Assembly (NCBI GenBank): GCA_016648135.1
Contig: JADDOH010000486.1
Location: 248,001-312,000 of the forward strand
Length of the DNA stretch: 64,000 nucleotides
Direction: 5' to 3'
Source of the DNA: Agrypnia vestita
Lineage: Eukaryota > Arthropoda > Insecta > Trichoptera > Phryganeidae
Shown: positions 21,563 to 34,360 of the stretch, piece by piece
How positions within the stretch are numbered: position 1 is the stretch's first letter
Layout: each line of letters starts with the position of its first letter
Notes under the pieces: generated by a model
The model's database searches: none
Told to the model about the DNA's origin: nothing
What the model saw: the letters and a program-made list of their open reading frames with translations, nothing else
Translations under genes and position numbers: made by a program

Positions 21563-22674
21563 TTAGGTCCTTACATATGAAATTGGCGTTTTGCCGTACT
21601 GGCAAATTTGATCTCAAATATCTTCTCTTTGGTTAGGAATTCCAAATCCAAATTTATACAGCTATTTACTCATGTATTTGTGTTTTGAAAATTATAATTC
21701 ATTTGTTTTTTCCTCAATTGTTTTTTTCTTTGCGTCACTCAGTTTACAAAATGAAAAACTTGAAATATCGCGTTATTTACAAGTACGAGTTCCACCGTGG
21801 CACCAGTGCTGCAGAAACGGCTCGAAGGATTAATGATGTGTATGGCGACGGTGCCGCAAAAGAAAACACAGTGCGTTTTTGGTTCCAACGTTTTCGTTCT
21901 GGAAATTTCGACCTGCAGAACAAGCCCCGTGGACGGCCGGAGACCAAAGTTGATAATGAAGAATTGAAGGCTATTGTGGAAGCGGATCCATCGCAAACCA
22001 CATCCGAGTTAGCTGCAGGCTGCGGTGTTAGTGATAAAACTGTTTTAATCCACTTGAAGCAAATTGGTAAGGTGAAAAAGCTTGAAAGATGGGTACCTCA
22101 CGAATTGAGTGAAGCAAATCAACAAACGCGAGTTACTTGTGAGCGTTTGGTGGACTAGTGCTGGTGTCGTTCACTACAGCTTTCTTAAATCTGGCCAGAC
22201 GATTACGGCAGATGTCTATTGTCAGCAACTGCAAACCATGATGGAAAAGCTAGCTGATAAACAACCGAGGCTGGTTAATCGCTCTAGGCCACTGCTGCTT
22301 CATGATAACGCTAGACCACACACTGCACAACAGACGGCTACCAAATTAGAGGAGCTTCAATTGGAATGTCTAAGACATCCACCGTACTCTCCGGACCTTG
22401 CCCCAACAGATTACCATTTTTTTCGAAATTTGGATAACTTCTTGCAAAGGAAAAATTCAACTCCGATGGGGCAGTCCAAACCGCCTTCAGAGATTTTATT
22501 GATTCCCGTCCGAATGGTTTTTTTAGTAAAGGGATCGATGAACTACCTATGAGATGGCAAAAGTGCATAGATAGCAATGGTACATACTTTGATTAAATAA
22601 ATATATTATAATAAAAAAAAATCGACTTTATGTTCCTCCCATACTAAACGTCAATTTCATATGTAAGGACCTAA
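21563..22674 (+). mobile_element. Mariner element with intact ends
   Basis: Starts TTAGGTCCTTACATATGAAA and ends TTTCATATGTAAGGACCTAA, nearly perfect inverted repeats of about 29 bp, with TA on each side (21561-21562 and 22675-22676). It holds a broken transposase (separate entry). Only one copy is seen in this window. The clean ends suggest a fairly young insertion. Confidence 0.92.
21751..22596 (+). pseudogene. Mariner transposase, internally deleted and frameshifted
   Basis: The first frame from 21751 (MKNLKYRVIYKYEF) carries the N-terminal helix-turn-helix region (ETARRINDVYGDG, NTVRFWFQRFRSGNF, GRPETKVDNEELK) and the linker WVPHELSEANQQ. At about 22140 it jumps out of frame into VWWTSAGVVHYSFLKSGQTI. 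The stretch that should hold the first catalytic aspartate (the DEKW motif) is missing. The HDNARPH and SPDLAPTDYHFF motifs remain, with 34 residues between the two aspartates, as in mariner DD34D. A second frameshift near 22450 precedes the usual ending GTYFD at 22596. It cannot be catalytic. Confidence 0.9.
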
Positions 22675-22710
22675 TATTTAACTTATATATTTTAACAATG
22701 AATATAAAAT

Positions 22711-22865
22711 TTGCTTGTTGGCATAGTGGTTAAGACAACCTTCTACTGTAATTGGAGATTCGAGCCTCATTCTAGGGATCGGCAATTATTAGTATAGCAT
22801 AAGCATTTAGTTTACTAAGAATATTGCGACATGAATTCCGTTCATTCCGCATCATTGTTTAAAAA
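22711..22865 (+). mobile_element. tRNA-derived SINE, diverged copy
   Basis: TGCTTGTTGGCATAGTGGTT and AGATTCGAGCC give A- and B-box-like sequences of a tRNA head. The following TATAGCATAAGCATTTAG and GACATGAATTCCG match the body of the main SINE in this window. The head differs, so it may be an older subfamily. Confidence 0.55.
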
Positions 22866-23439
22866 ATATATTTTGTATGAGGTTTGATAGAATACATATA
22901 CGCAAATGTTTAAATTTCACAAGCGTATGTCCAGCTGTCACAATTTTGTTGTGTTGGTATACTTGTCCCTGGTAACCCAGCCATATTGGATATATGTATA
23001 TTTTATTGTTGGCTCTCGAAAAGGTTATGCGTGTTTGGTGTGCTTGGCGATTTTTAATAATGGAAAAAAATTGAACAAAGATTTCAAAATTTCTAGCCAA
23101 AAATAACACCGTTATGATGCCTCAGTCTTCGTATTTGCCAGGCATGGCCAGAAGGAGCTAAACGCCATACCAAATATTACATTTTAAAAATTCTCCATTA
23201 TTTTTCATCATACCTCATACATTGTGTATTCAAATGATTAAACACAATTTTTTTTATGTTGAAGATATATTCATTCAACGTTAGGATGTCTTTTAAATAT
23301 TTTTATTATTTTTAGAGAGAACTAAAATATTAAATTATGAATAACTTAAATGACCTAAACATATAACCTAAAATTTCAGTAGCATATTAACACTTAACAA
23401 GTTCATTGAAATCATGTGTTAAACAGAAAAATGGATCGA
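22866..23439. other. AT-rich DNA, nothing recognised
   Basis: No coding or repeat structure could be supported between the SINE and the minus-strand exon ending at 23440. Confidence 0.4.
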
Positions 23440-25544
23440 CTACATTTTCCGAATTGTAGAAATAATGTTGAATACCTCTGCCTGCTTATGTGTAATATGT
23501 AAATCGTTGGCCATGGAGTCAGAGATTTCCAGGTACTCCTTTTGGCGCTGTTATATAAAAATAGAAGGATTAGGCTATTTATTTTTACTCTTCAACACAA
23601 CTTACTTATGTACAAAAGTTTAATTAAAAAATTGGTTTTATGATTGTAAAATATATTTGTGTTAGCAGGATGACTGAAACCAATGAACTATTATAGAAGA
23701 ACATTTACAAATAAACCGCATTGCTAATTATTATGCAGGTAGTGAAAAATTATAATTTCATTCAAAGCGGTGAAAAGGAATGACTGTACACAAACAATAT
23801 TACTTCAAGTGCCTCTGTCTTCAGATTTTGAAATCACAATACGTGATAATTTCATACATATTTAGATTTTTTCGCGTGTGTCCTTTTAGGTTCCAGTACA
23901 TATTATTATATGCATATTTAATTTCTATAAATTCTTTAATCAGTAGATAACTGTTATTAAAATATTAATAGAATTAAGTAATTTAAGCAAACAACTTGAA
24001 GTATTTGAGATGTGAATCTACGGACCGCTTCTAAAAATAAGCTGGATTAGTAGGGTTACAAATGAAAAATACAAAAAAGAAATCTTTAAAATAATTAAAA
24101 CCCATAAATTTATTTATTTATTATGTATTTTAGCCATATCATGAGACATCGAGGGAAGTATTAGATTCATCTCATCACTCAAGGTAAAATTGCAACAAGG
24201 AGAGGTCCTAGAAGATGAAGAACATCCTGGCTGAAAAACCTATGGCGATGGTTCGGAAAATCCACTTCTCCTTTTCGTGACCTATCCGTTCAACGGACAT
24301 CGGCTCTCATGTTGGCTATGAGAACTTTGTTTACAGCTCTACAGTAGATTGGCCAAACTACTGTCTCAGGTTTTTCAACCATGATGTTCTCCTTCTTCCA
24401 GGGCCCCGACTTCGGGCAATGTTTCCCTACTTTATGTGATGCAAGATCTCGTACTTCTCTTCATCACACGTCTGAGATATTAGAGTTTTCAGAATTTATT
24501 GTTGTTTTAATACCTTATTTTTCTATATTCATCCGAACCATAACTTCTTTATTCGTAACTCTGTCCATCCAGCTTATTTGAGTATTCGTCTGTAGATCTC
24601 GAATGCCTCAAGTCGCTTTATCAATTCTTCGGTAAGCGTCCATGCTTCCATTCCATAAAATAATACGGAAAACACATAGCATCTGACCATTCGCATTCAT
24701 AATCCAAGGTTGAGATCATGACTGCAGAATATCTTTTTCATGCGGATAAAGGTTGCACGAGCTTGCTCAATGCGGCAATTGATTTCAACCGAAGGATTCT
24801 AACTTTAATTTAAATTGCAAATGTGGGAAATTCACGGTCCAACTATTTCGAGCTGCTGCTAAAAAAATTATGATCACCAATATGATCGCTAACATCCAAC
24901 AATCGGACAAGCACTAGAAAAAAGAAACAAGTTAGGCCCAAATGTAACTGGCAATTACTGAATTTTTGTCCTGACAAAGATAACCGTATCATCGGGTATC
25001 GAAACAAGTCGATTTCAGAGTAAACTATTTGGTTTTTTAATGGTAAATAGTACAAACTCTTACTAATTTTTGTAAAAAATGGAGGACTCATTACGAAAAT
25101 CAACAATCTAGAGACATCTCACGAAACATTTATTGAAATTTCATCTGCGATGAATAATGAAAAATATGGTTATCACAAATGTTATCGGGGTCAGTAAATT
25201 ATTAAACAAATTAGACGTATTGGTTGTTTAATGAAAACACAAGCATGTTTTTGAAATGAATATGCTTATTTTTGCTGCTGATAAGGAATGAGCACTTTAA
25301 TTAATTATAGCCAGAATGTATATGCAGAAAATTACTTGAACTCCGATGTTTCCCAGCAAAACTATTGATACCATTTTCCCCAGTTAAATACAGATGGAAG
25401 AGGAAAGCTTAGCATTTGAAGCTGAATTTTTTATTTTGATGTATTTTAAAATTTCTGCATACTTCTTCTTCTGCTTGTGTTAAGACCATGTCCAGCTGTT
25501 TCTCAGCTCCTGCTCCTGGGATATGGATGACCAGTTTATTTTTT
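23440..25544 (-). CDS. Two terminal exons of an unrecognised gene
   Basis: On the minus strand an exon at 25544-25463 reads KNKLVIHIPGAGAEKQLD MVLTQAEEE between a CAG acceptor and a GTATGC donor. The next exon, 23547-23440, reads RQKEYLEISDSMANDLHITH KQAEVFNIISTIRKM and stops. The junction is phase 0 on both sides, and the joined text AEEERQKEYLE looks like a coiled-coil tail. The intron contains reverse-transcriptase debris (24190-24805). I do not recognise the protein, and no exons upstream of 25544 could be supported. Codon use and clean splice sites favour a real gene. An alternative frame in the first exon (ending SWTWS and a stop) keeps this tentative. Confidence 0.42.
24190..24805 (-). 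mobile_element. Non-LTR reverse transcriptase fragment
   Basis: Minus-strand translation gives RIEQARATFIRMKKIFCSHD, MRMVRCYVFSVLFYGMEAWT, LTEELIKRLEAFEIYRRILK and, further on, LRQWFGKSTSPF. These are in the order found in the thumb and C-terminal part of RTE/CR1-like LINEs. Several stops and frameshifts are present. Confidence 0.75.
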
Positions 25545-25845
25545 CTGCATTAATCTATTTAAATTAGGTTACAGGAAAAAATATAGACAGTGTTTTTTTT
25601 CTTTAAACATTCGGCAATATTTACAAAGAATATTACATTTAACCATCAAATTTTATAGAGTCAATTGAGTATTCTTAATAAGTTAGTCTTGACTAACCTC
25701 TTTTGTTTTACTGGTATTTTTGATTTACTACCATAAATATAAGTTAGGCTACTATAAGTAAGGCTATAAGTATAAAGGATACCTTCTGCAGGTAGGTACT
25801 CTAGGACTTTTATGAAAATGTTGATGGTTCCCTGTATTGATGTAA

Positions 25846-26035
25846 AAAATCATTTTTGTACCATTACATAGAAATACTCTCCTCCACAATACAAAATTTA
25901 TAAAAAAATGTTTATACTGTAATATATATGTAATTTATGTGTAAAAAATGTATTTTTGTACCATTAATAGGAAATACTCTCCCCCACAATACAAAATTTA
26001 TAAAAAAATGTTTATACTTTTTTCGGACAAAATGT
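25846..26035. repeat. Direct tandem duplication of about 105 bp
   Basis: The block with TTTTTGTACCATTA, GAAATACTCTCC and ACAATACAAAATTTATAAAA occurs twice in a row, near 25850-25925 and 25957-26020, almost unchanged. Recent local duplication in non-coding DNA. Confidence 0.65.
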
Positions 26036-26877
26036 TTTGTATGTAAAGCCAAACATCAAACAACTCTTCTGTAAAATTTCTTTTTTGTAGATGTCTTAGC
26101 TTACGAAGGGAACGTTGATAAATAAAGTATTTATATGTTTCATGCAGTGTGGTACCTATTTATTTTGTGTATTTTTATATTAATGAATTATTGAAAATGC
26201 GTGATTTTGATGAATTAAATGAAGATAAAATGAAATGAGTAGAAACAAAGAAATGAAGATAAAAATGAAACCACAATCTGACAATGTGTTTTTATTAGAC
26301 CCATGGATTACTGGAGCATGAGCGCTAAAGGTCAGTTCATATTCTCTTTGTATAAAATGTAACATAAGAGCATATCAATCTTTACCAGTTCACTCTTTGC
26401 GTGGCTCTTCCTGAATTTAGCCAATCATGGACACTCACAATTCAAATAATAAAGGTTCCAAGTTTCACATTTCATGCTTTACTCAGTAAACTTTGCTTAC
26501 TTCCATATACACTTTATAAAATTTTGATAACTAAATGAAAGCATCACCACACAAAATACTTATTATTTCTGTTCATTACTAATTTTAATATAGTTCACTG
26601 TAAAAACTTTTGAATAACACAAGCAGATGATCATCACTACACAATATTATTTTTGAACTAAAATAATTCGTACAACTAGTATGAGTGTAGTCATAGGAAG
26701 CCTGTGGACTGAGTGGAATCCTTTTCTACATTTGTGAACTTGTTTTATCAGACTGACCCAAAAGTCCGTCATTCTGTAAAAAACTACATCATCATGATTA
26801 ATCAGTGGCAGCTCATCCAAAATTATATGATAATGTCATTTATAATTTTTTAAAGACATTTGATTACACAGGGTTAT

Positions 26878-27308
26878 TTGTAAAACATTAATAACCTCGC
26901 AGGGCTATATTCCTGCCTTGATTATGAGTCGAAAATGTTCAAGCTATTATGACCTAATATCAATAGTTAAGGAGATATGCAACATCAAAGTTTGCATTTT
27001 TTTTTCAATATTTATAACTTATTTTTTGTAAAACGTTGGACTATCATTACAATAACTTTTATCGAATATGAAAAATTCATTCCCTTTAATACAAGTCAAA
27101 TAAAAAAATAAAAACCTTCGAATTTCAATTGGAAAACATTCCAATTGGAATTTTTTCAGGGTTTTTATCATTTTATTTAACTTGTATTGAAACGAATGAA
27201 TTTTTCGTAATCGATATGAGTTACCGTAATGATAGTCCAACATTTTACAAAAAATAAGTCAGAAATATTGAAAAAAATGCAAACTTTGATGTCGCATATC
27301 TCCATGGT
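26878..27308. repeat. Foldback element, ACAGGG termini, right end truncated
   Basis: Begins ACAGGGTTATTTGTAAAACA like the copy at 2116, passes through the central inversion (CAATTGGAAAACATTCCAATTG), and ends abruptly at ATGTCGCATATCTCCATGG. From 27312 to 27640 a more diverged relative of the same family follows. Confidence 0.7.
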
Positions 27309-27640
27309 ATTAACCTAAGTAGTGCCCATTTTTGTGTCTCTTAGTTAGTAGTATAAACTTTGAGGGAGTCTTCTTCGTGCAATTTTAAATCGAAAATATT
27401 CTTTACACTTTGGGTAAAATGTCAAAATTACGGAGATAAGCGACATCAAAATTAGTATTTTTTTTTCAATATTTTTTACTTACTTTCAGTAAAACATTAG
27501 ACTATCACTACAATAACTTATATAGAATATTAAAAATTTATTCGCTTTGATACAAGTCAAATGAAATTATTAAAACCTTTCAGAAATTTGAAAAAATATT
27601 TTCTTAAAGGTTTTGTTATTTTATTGGACTTATATATATT

Positions 27641-28746
27641 TTTTTTACAAATACATTTTCTTTTTACAAGGTAGTGACAGTTACTTATGAGACGATAAAG
27701 CAAATATTTTTTTAATCCATTACAAGAAAATTAAAAAGATTTTTATATACCTAACATAAAACACATTTTACAGTAAATAATTAAAAAATAATAATATAAA
27801 TAAAACATATTTAAGATAAATGAACGATATAAAATGTAACATTGTAAAACAATATTAAATAAACAGTATAAAATAAATTAACAATAGAAATGAACAATAT
27901 ATATTAACGATGATTAGCACACAAGCAAACAGTAATAATTGGAAACCTTTAACAAATTTTAGAGAAAACAAGTATTACAATATTGAAAAAAAAATGCAAC
28001 TATCTACATTTACATTTACATCTAACATCTACAACATCTACATTTCACTCAAAGTGTGTGTAAAGAATGTTTTATTTTCAAAATTCCATGAAGAAGACTT
28101 CCCAAAAGTTTTTGCTACTAGCTATGAGACACTTGTGTTTACGGGCCTACAAAACGAAATGTGAAGTTCAAGTATTTCTACAAATTTCATTAATATTTTT
28201 GTCAACAGATGTTAGTTAAGTAGCTATTATACTTACATATGTATATCATTCAAAAAGACCTGGCGTGATGAAGAGTGTGGATGAGAAGTTGTGTGAAAGT
28301 GAAGGAGGTAAGAGTTTGTACGCCAGGGCAGATAAATGCAGTTTTCTATCCTTTCTGAGGAGAAACAATGCTTTAGTAAATAAGTTGATATAAGTAATAT
28401 TAGTCGAGACATTCGACACTTACATGTATGTAGGTGTGTTGTCAATTTTTATTCATATATTCATCCTCAGCTATTTTCAAAATATGTCCCATTGATTCGA
28501 AAAATAAATGATTAAATGAAACATAAAATAAATGAAACATGAATAAATGAAAAATAAATGAAACATAATCAATTTGTATGCTGCGTATTAGGACATCAGC
28601 ATAATATGAAATCTTTTTCATTCATTATCATTTTAGAAGATTTCATTCATTAGCATTTTCTTATAAATCTAAATATAATATAATAATTTTGTTGTCTTCT
28701 GTCAGTCCATTACGTCCATAACTTGCTGGAATTAGATTAGATAGAT
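27641..28746. other. AT-rich intergenic DNA
   Basis: No gene could be supported. An ATG-started stretch at 28269-28315 followed by a GTAAGA donor was considered too weak. Confidence 0.35.
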
Positions 28747-29484
28747 CAGCGGTATTCAACCTTTTTTTCTTCGGGCCACATACATATGTTTGTTAAGTTA
28801 CGCGGGGCGCAACATTATACTACATTTTATTACATATTAAAAAAAAATTGGGAAAAACAGTATTCCTTGATTTAAGATTAGGGCGCCCTCTTGATTAATC
28901 AACAAATATTTTTTTAACTAAAACAGAATGATAATAATACTTTTCGCTTATCTTCCTATATGAAATTTATTTTCATCATATCGATTACTCATAATACAAT
29001 AATGAAAAAAATAAAATTCAAAACTAACGTAGCAATATTGTTTATTTTTGTATAGCTTCTTAACAAAAATAATCTTTTAATAAACGCATACGAAAATATG
29101 ATTTACGAGTACGGATTATGGATATACTCAAAATATTGTGTAAATTATAATATTTATAGATTTCAAAAAAGCATTCGACACACTGGAAAATGAGACTTTA
29201 CTGACAGTAATGGATGAATGTGGAATATGAAGATTACTAAAAATGGCTAAAAAATTACATGACAAACACAAAACTTGTGGTTGAAACAAATTCGTTCTTA
29301 AACCGTAGAAATCGCTGGTTTTAAAATGACAGGAGTTTGTGTTTTTGTTTGTTTATTACAAGATATTCAAAACTTACAATGCCAGATTTTTTTAATCACA
29401 TTCCAGATATTAAATGTGTTTCAGGCCGTATATAATGCTTGGCGGGCCGCATGCGGCCCGCGGGCTGCAGGTTGAGTATGGCTG
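28747..29484. mobile_element. hAT-type element with CAGCGGTATTCAACC end
   Basis: The left end CAGCGGTATTCAACCTTTTT with a following GGGCCAC motif is mirrored at the right by GGGCTGCAGGTTGAGTATGGCTG. Flanking 8-mers are AGATAGAT and AGTTAGAT (7 of 8). This is the familiar terminal style of Charlie-like hAT elements. The middle holds a reverse-transcriptase fragment around 29150-29300, not a transposase. Confidence 0.7.
29145..29305 (+). mobile_element. Reverse transcriptase motif fragment
   Basis: The frame reads FIDFKKAFDTLENETLLTVM followed by DECGI. FxDFxKAFDxxxxxxLL is the conserved non-LTR reverse transcriptase block. Only about 50 codons remain before a stop. Confidence 0.65.
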
Positions 29485-30670
29485 AGTTAGATGAATGAGA
29501 GTGTGACACGCAATTAACGCGCGGCTCACGCAAGGGTAGAAATAACACGATCTTGACAGTTTTATGTTATTATTATATAATATTTAGTTTTTGGTTTAAG
29601 TGAATAAAGTCAATTTAAAAAAACGATTGGTATTCTATTAATGAATTTTCAGCTTCGAAATCCTGCAATTATTATGTCCCATGGTTTTTCACGGGCTTAA
29701 GGCCGTCTAACATAAAAAAGAAAATTACACAAATTACAAAATATTTTGTTACAAATGTAAAGGGCAGCAGGAAAGTCCTACTTGCTTATATTATAGTGAG
29801 AGCTTTTTTACAAGTACACAGCACATTTAATCACTAATTTTTTGGAGACATTTATAAAAATTTTACAATATATGTATAAGTCCGGTATACCGGTACTGAA
29901 AAGTGCACGAAGTTAATTGGTAATTCACCACTTCATTGTTCATGTTTTTTAACATTTATGTCTTAAAGTGCCTCATCCTAAGATAAATTGCTTAAATATT
30001 TATCTTATTAATCTCGTGAGTGACGGAACATTTTGATAATTACATAATTAAATAACTACTCGTCTTCATCAGATTGATTGATAATAATTTTAGAATATGT
30101 TAAAAAAACTACAGACCATTATTCCTGAAGTGTAAAAATAAATTACAAAATACCGGAACTGGATTAAGCTATTGATGAGTAATCGTTATTTATATAAATA
30201 TACTTTTAAATATGAATAAATTTATACAAAATACATGTCACATCTATATGTATGTCTTACTATTTTCAAATTTTCAAATTTAATTTTATTCATCGCTCGC
30301 ACTTTGAAAAGACTAACTCCGATAAGCATGTAGATATATAGGTATATGCATAACTATTTTTGTCACTATTAAGGCGCTTATTTCAATAATAATACTAGAC
30401 TCGCATCGCTTTTTTAAAATGAGTCTTTATTTAAATACCTATAAAAAATACTAAATTTTGATTAAGTATTTATTAAATTATCTGAATGAATACTAACTAA
30501 ACTTATTATAAATTTGTTTCAATTGATAACAAAAAAATTGATTTTTTTATTATTTATTAAAACTGACACCACTGCTATTACAAGAAAATTAGATATAACT
30601 TTATTTTATCATCGTTTGAGGCAATAATATACCCAACACAAGTTGGAATGATGTAATTCTTTTCTCTCTC
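29485..30670. other. Upstream flank of the first GNMT gene
   Basis: AT-rich DNA with no gene or clear repeat. Confidence 0.4.
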
Positions 30671-30671
30671 A

Positions 30672-30706
30672 TATTTAAGCTTGTTTTTCTTTGTTCTTCA
30701 TCAGTC
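30672..30706 (+). promoter_or_regulatory. Core promoter of GNMT copy 1
   Basis: A TATA-like TATTTAAG at 30672 lies 29 bases before a TCAGTC initiator at 30701-30706, the standard arthropod TATA-to-Inr distance. The same pair with identical spacing precedes GNMT copy 2. The predicted start gives a 5' UTR of about 106 bases with no intron. Confidence 0.65.
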
Positions 30707-30808
30707 TTCTCTGCAGTCTAGTGAAGGCAGATCCTAGTCACTATAGTACAAATAGTTATTAAAGATTTATATTTACTTGATTATAATTATTCATCGTATA
30801 TTCTAACA

Positions 30809-33800
30809 ATGGCTGACGCAGTGTTTTACAGTAGATCTCATGGTATATCAGCATCCGGTGTCGCAGATCAATATGCTGATGGAAAAGCAGCTAAGGTCTG
30901 GAAAATATTTATGGGAGATAGGAATTCCAGAACTCAAAATTATAAGAACTTTTTAATCGGCCTTCTGAAGGAGAGAGGGTGCCATAGAATTTTAGATATT
31001 GCTTGCGGCACAGGGTAAGTTCAAATTTACTTTTGGAATCCAGTGACTTATACTCGTCAACTCAGTATTTTTATTAAAAAGGGGGATTATTTTTTTATCA
31101 TCAAACAATATCGTACCTTTCATGAATGCAATATGAAATTTAATTTTTTATTTTAGAGTTGACTCGATAATGTTGCTAGAAGCAGGATTTGATGTTACAT
31201 CAGTCGATGCTTCAGACAAAATGTTGAAGTACGCACTGAAGTCCAGATGGAATCGGCGAAACGATCCGCGATTTGACCAATGGGGTAAGTAAATTTAAGT
31301 CTCTTTAAAAGTCTCTTGGGACAACTAGCATATGTCTCTGACAATTTGTCAACTACCTAAAAATATACTTGTTTTTTTTATAAAAATAATATGTTATAGT
31401 TAAACATCAGTAACTTATATTCCTGTGTAAAAACTTATATTATGTATTTCTTGTAAAATCAAAACAAAAATAAAGTAAAAACTTATATTATGTATTTCTT
31501 ATAAAATCAAAAGTTAAGGGCCGGTTGTTTTAAGTTGGATTAAAGTAAGTGTTAGTTTAAAGCATAGATATTTATTCATTTATTTATTAATAATACATCT
31601 GATTGGTGGACAAAGCAAAAATCTATGCTTTAAACGAATACGTACTTTGATCCAACTTGAAACAACCGGGCCTAAGTCATCCATGGCAATCCCAAAGAGA
31701 CATAAATTTATTTTTGCCTCAACCAAACTGCAAATAAATTATATAGTGTACTAATTCCAAAAATAAAATATGCAACAAATGATTAATGAATGGAATTGTA
31801 AAATTATTGCTTATTAATTAACTTACTATAAAGAATTTAAGTATGTAAAGAATTATATAGTTTGGTTTAAAAAATTATTCAATGCTACCTATATCAAAAT
31901 TAATGATTTTTCCGTATTATCTTTTAGTTATCGAAGAAGCAAATTGGGTAACTCTTTATGAAGATGTGAAAGATCTCTTGAAAGGTGGATTTGACGCTGT
32001 AATCTGCTTAGGAAACTCTTTTGCCCATCTCTTGGATTCGTTCGGAGATCAGAGGGAACAACGTCATGCCATAGCCAACTTTGAAAAATGTCTGAAACCG
32101 GGAGGTCTCCTGATGATAGACCACAGGAATTTTGATTTAATTACCAACAGTGGAGCTACTCCGACGAAGTGCATTTATTACAATGTAAGATAAATCAAAA
32201 CTGTTTCCATGGAGAACATTATCTTAACTTATTTTCATTAATTTTTCATTAATAATCTTCAATAAAAATTTTAATGGCATTTAAAAGTCTAATCACAAAA
32301 ACATAATAAGCATGACCTTATGTAGATTTGTTTCAAATTTATGTTTGGCCTTAAATTTTTATATTTAATCCTTTGAATCTATAATTCTAGAGTCCTTTTG
32401 AATCTATAATTCATTTTTGGACAGTTTTGTGTAGAATTGTTTGGTATCTAATTTTTTCTAGTTTTATTGGAATGCATTTAGTCACTATACTGATTAATTA
32501 CAAAATTTTGTAATAACACAAGAAAGTCAAATCATTTAAATTATAAATTGTAACTAAACAAAGATGTGTTTAAAATTTTAAATTATAACTTTATGACGGA
32601 AGGTTTCAAATAATAATTCGGCAATTCATATACATAATAATAACTTTTAAAAAACAAAAAATATATTTTTATTGCATTTAAAAGATATTCATTTTATTTG
32701 TCAAATGATTGAAGTAATTAAATCAATATTAATGTAATTAGTATCACTAAATATCATAATATTATATAGATTGATTTGATGAATCAGGACAAATCCAGTT
32801 ATAACAGTTAGAAACGGAACGATAACCTTTGACATATTTTTGGTTCAACAACTTTGTTGTAAATTATCTCGTACCTTCTATTGATAACAGTTTTTTATTG
32901 GTTCAGATAAAAAAATACATTCAGAAAATAAATAGTATACTTTGATTTATTTAGAGTGAATGAAATTAATAAAAGAAAAAAAAGATAATCTCAACCGCAG
33001 TTAAATCATCAAAATATTTTTAAACATCAGATTTTTTAGAAATTTTCCGCAGTGTGTCTTGTGTTTTTTGGCACACTTTACCACATAATTCACTACACTC
33101 ATTTGGTAGTAAAAGAATAATCTAATTAAGCAGACATCACCTGCGCCGGAAACAGAATAAATTATTAATTATTAATTTTTAATAATTAATAACTGCATGA
33201 TGTCTGTTCCAGTATATACCTATATATATTTTAAGATGTGTGTTTTGAATTTTCAGAGTCTTCACACAATTGATATTAAAACATCTGTGCTGATGGTTAG
33301 CGGAGTAAACCGATTGGTAACTTTGGATTACGCCATTGACACATCTTCTCTAGAAAATGACAACAACGCTACTGATAACAACAGTGTCAGGTAATACATT
33401 TTAATTAGTTTTACATACCTCACACATACCTATCTACTTTTAATTTCTTACAACTAGTCTACACTTTACATATAGCAAATACTTCAAAATTGTAATGATT
33501 AACAAACAAAACATGACAACAATTATTTTAATAATTAATTTCATTTGCAGTCATCAATCTTTATAATTTATTAAGATTTCTTCATTGAATTGCTTATGAT
33601 TATCATACATATGAATGAAAAATATATCATAAGTTATATATGCATTATTTATTTTATTACAGTGACTTTGCTAAACTTGCTTTTATGTATTCTTTAAAAT
33701 ATTTATATAATCTGGCTTCGGACGGAGGAAAGTAGTTTAAAAAAATTGCCTATGAATTGCTTGCACAAAAGAAGTCGGTTAGCGAATTTCACTGCTTTAA

Positions 33801-34161
33801 TTATTTTTGGACATATTAATGTATCACGTGATTTTTTCTCTTTTAGTAAAAATATCATTATTGTTAATATTTAGTTACAAACAAACTTATAACCAATGAT
33901 ATAATTGATAAACTGACTATAACAATTTGTAAATAGGTAAGTGCAATTACGCTTTTATGTTTGAACTAATTTAAAATATTTTTTTACAGCGAATTCAGAC
34001 TCTCATATTATCCTCACAAAATTGAACATTTTAAAGAAATGCTTCATGAAGCCTTCGGTGAAGATGCAAAAATTACAACTTATGGTGACTTTAAAAATCT
34101 GAGTGATGTGGAAAATCCAGCTTTTTATATTCATGTTGTGGGAAAACGACTTTTTAAATAA
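30809..34161 (+). CDS. Gnmt: Glycine N-methyltransferase, copy 1 (five exons)
   Basis: Exons 30809-31014, 31157-31284, 31928-32184, 33257-33390 and 33990-34161 join to 298 codons plus stop; animal GNMT has about 295. The enzyme transfers a methyl group from S-adenosylmethionine to glycine, giving sarcosine, and so buffers the cytosolic SAM/SAH ratio. Visible signatures are the N-terminal SRSxG...DQYADGxAAKVW helix, SAM motif I LDIACGTG (residues 62-69), the acidic residue of motif II in [14 protein letters not shown] (D86), WNRR, the VIEEANW strand (residues 112-118), CLGNSFAHL (138-146), [13 protein letters not shown] and the C-terminal FRLSYYPH with FYIHVVGKR. All splice sites are GT/AG with consistent phases. 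The ATG has a good context (AACAATGG). No damage was seen, so it should be active. A paralogue starts at 58039. Confidence 0.95.
31518..31672. mobile_element. PIF/Harbinger-like MITE in GNMT intron 2
   Basis: Ends GGGCCGGTTGTTTTAAGTTG and CAACTTGAAACAACCGGGCC are inverted, with TAA on both sides (31515-31517 and 31673-31675). At 155 bp with a 3-bp TAA duplication it fits PIF/Harbinger MITEs. It is absent from the matching intron of GNMT copy 2, so it inserted after the duplication. Confidence 0.75.
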
Positions 34162-34360
34162 GTTTATTTAATGTACGTAGTTATATTGTTATTTATTCAA
34201 AGTAGATGTACCTATTGTAGAAATATCACCATACATTTAAAAGTTGATTAATCCAATACATGTATGTATATGTATATACTTGCGTACATTTTAGGCTGAT
34301 TATTCATATGCAGCTTGAAACAATTTTGTATACATATTTATAATTTAATAAATTTACTTT
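34162..34360 (+). terminator. GNMT copy 1 3' UTR and polyadenylation signal
   Basis: AATAAA at 34347-34352 lies about 190 bases after the stop and is followed by T/G-rich sequence. Confidence 0.55.

Noticed and set aside
26299..26331. Micro-exon on the plus strand (MDYWSMSAK between AG and GT)
   Set aside because: Very short, no partner exon found; chance AG/GT pairs are common here.
28269..28315. ATG-started stretch followed by GTAAGA, possible first exon
   Set aside because: Only about 13 codons, no acceptor partner, no homology that I can see.
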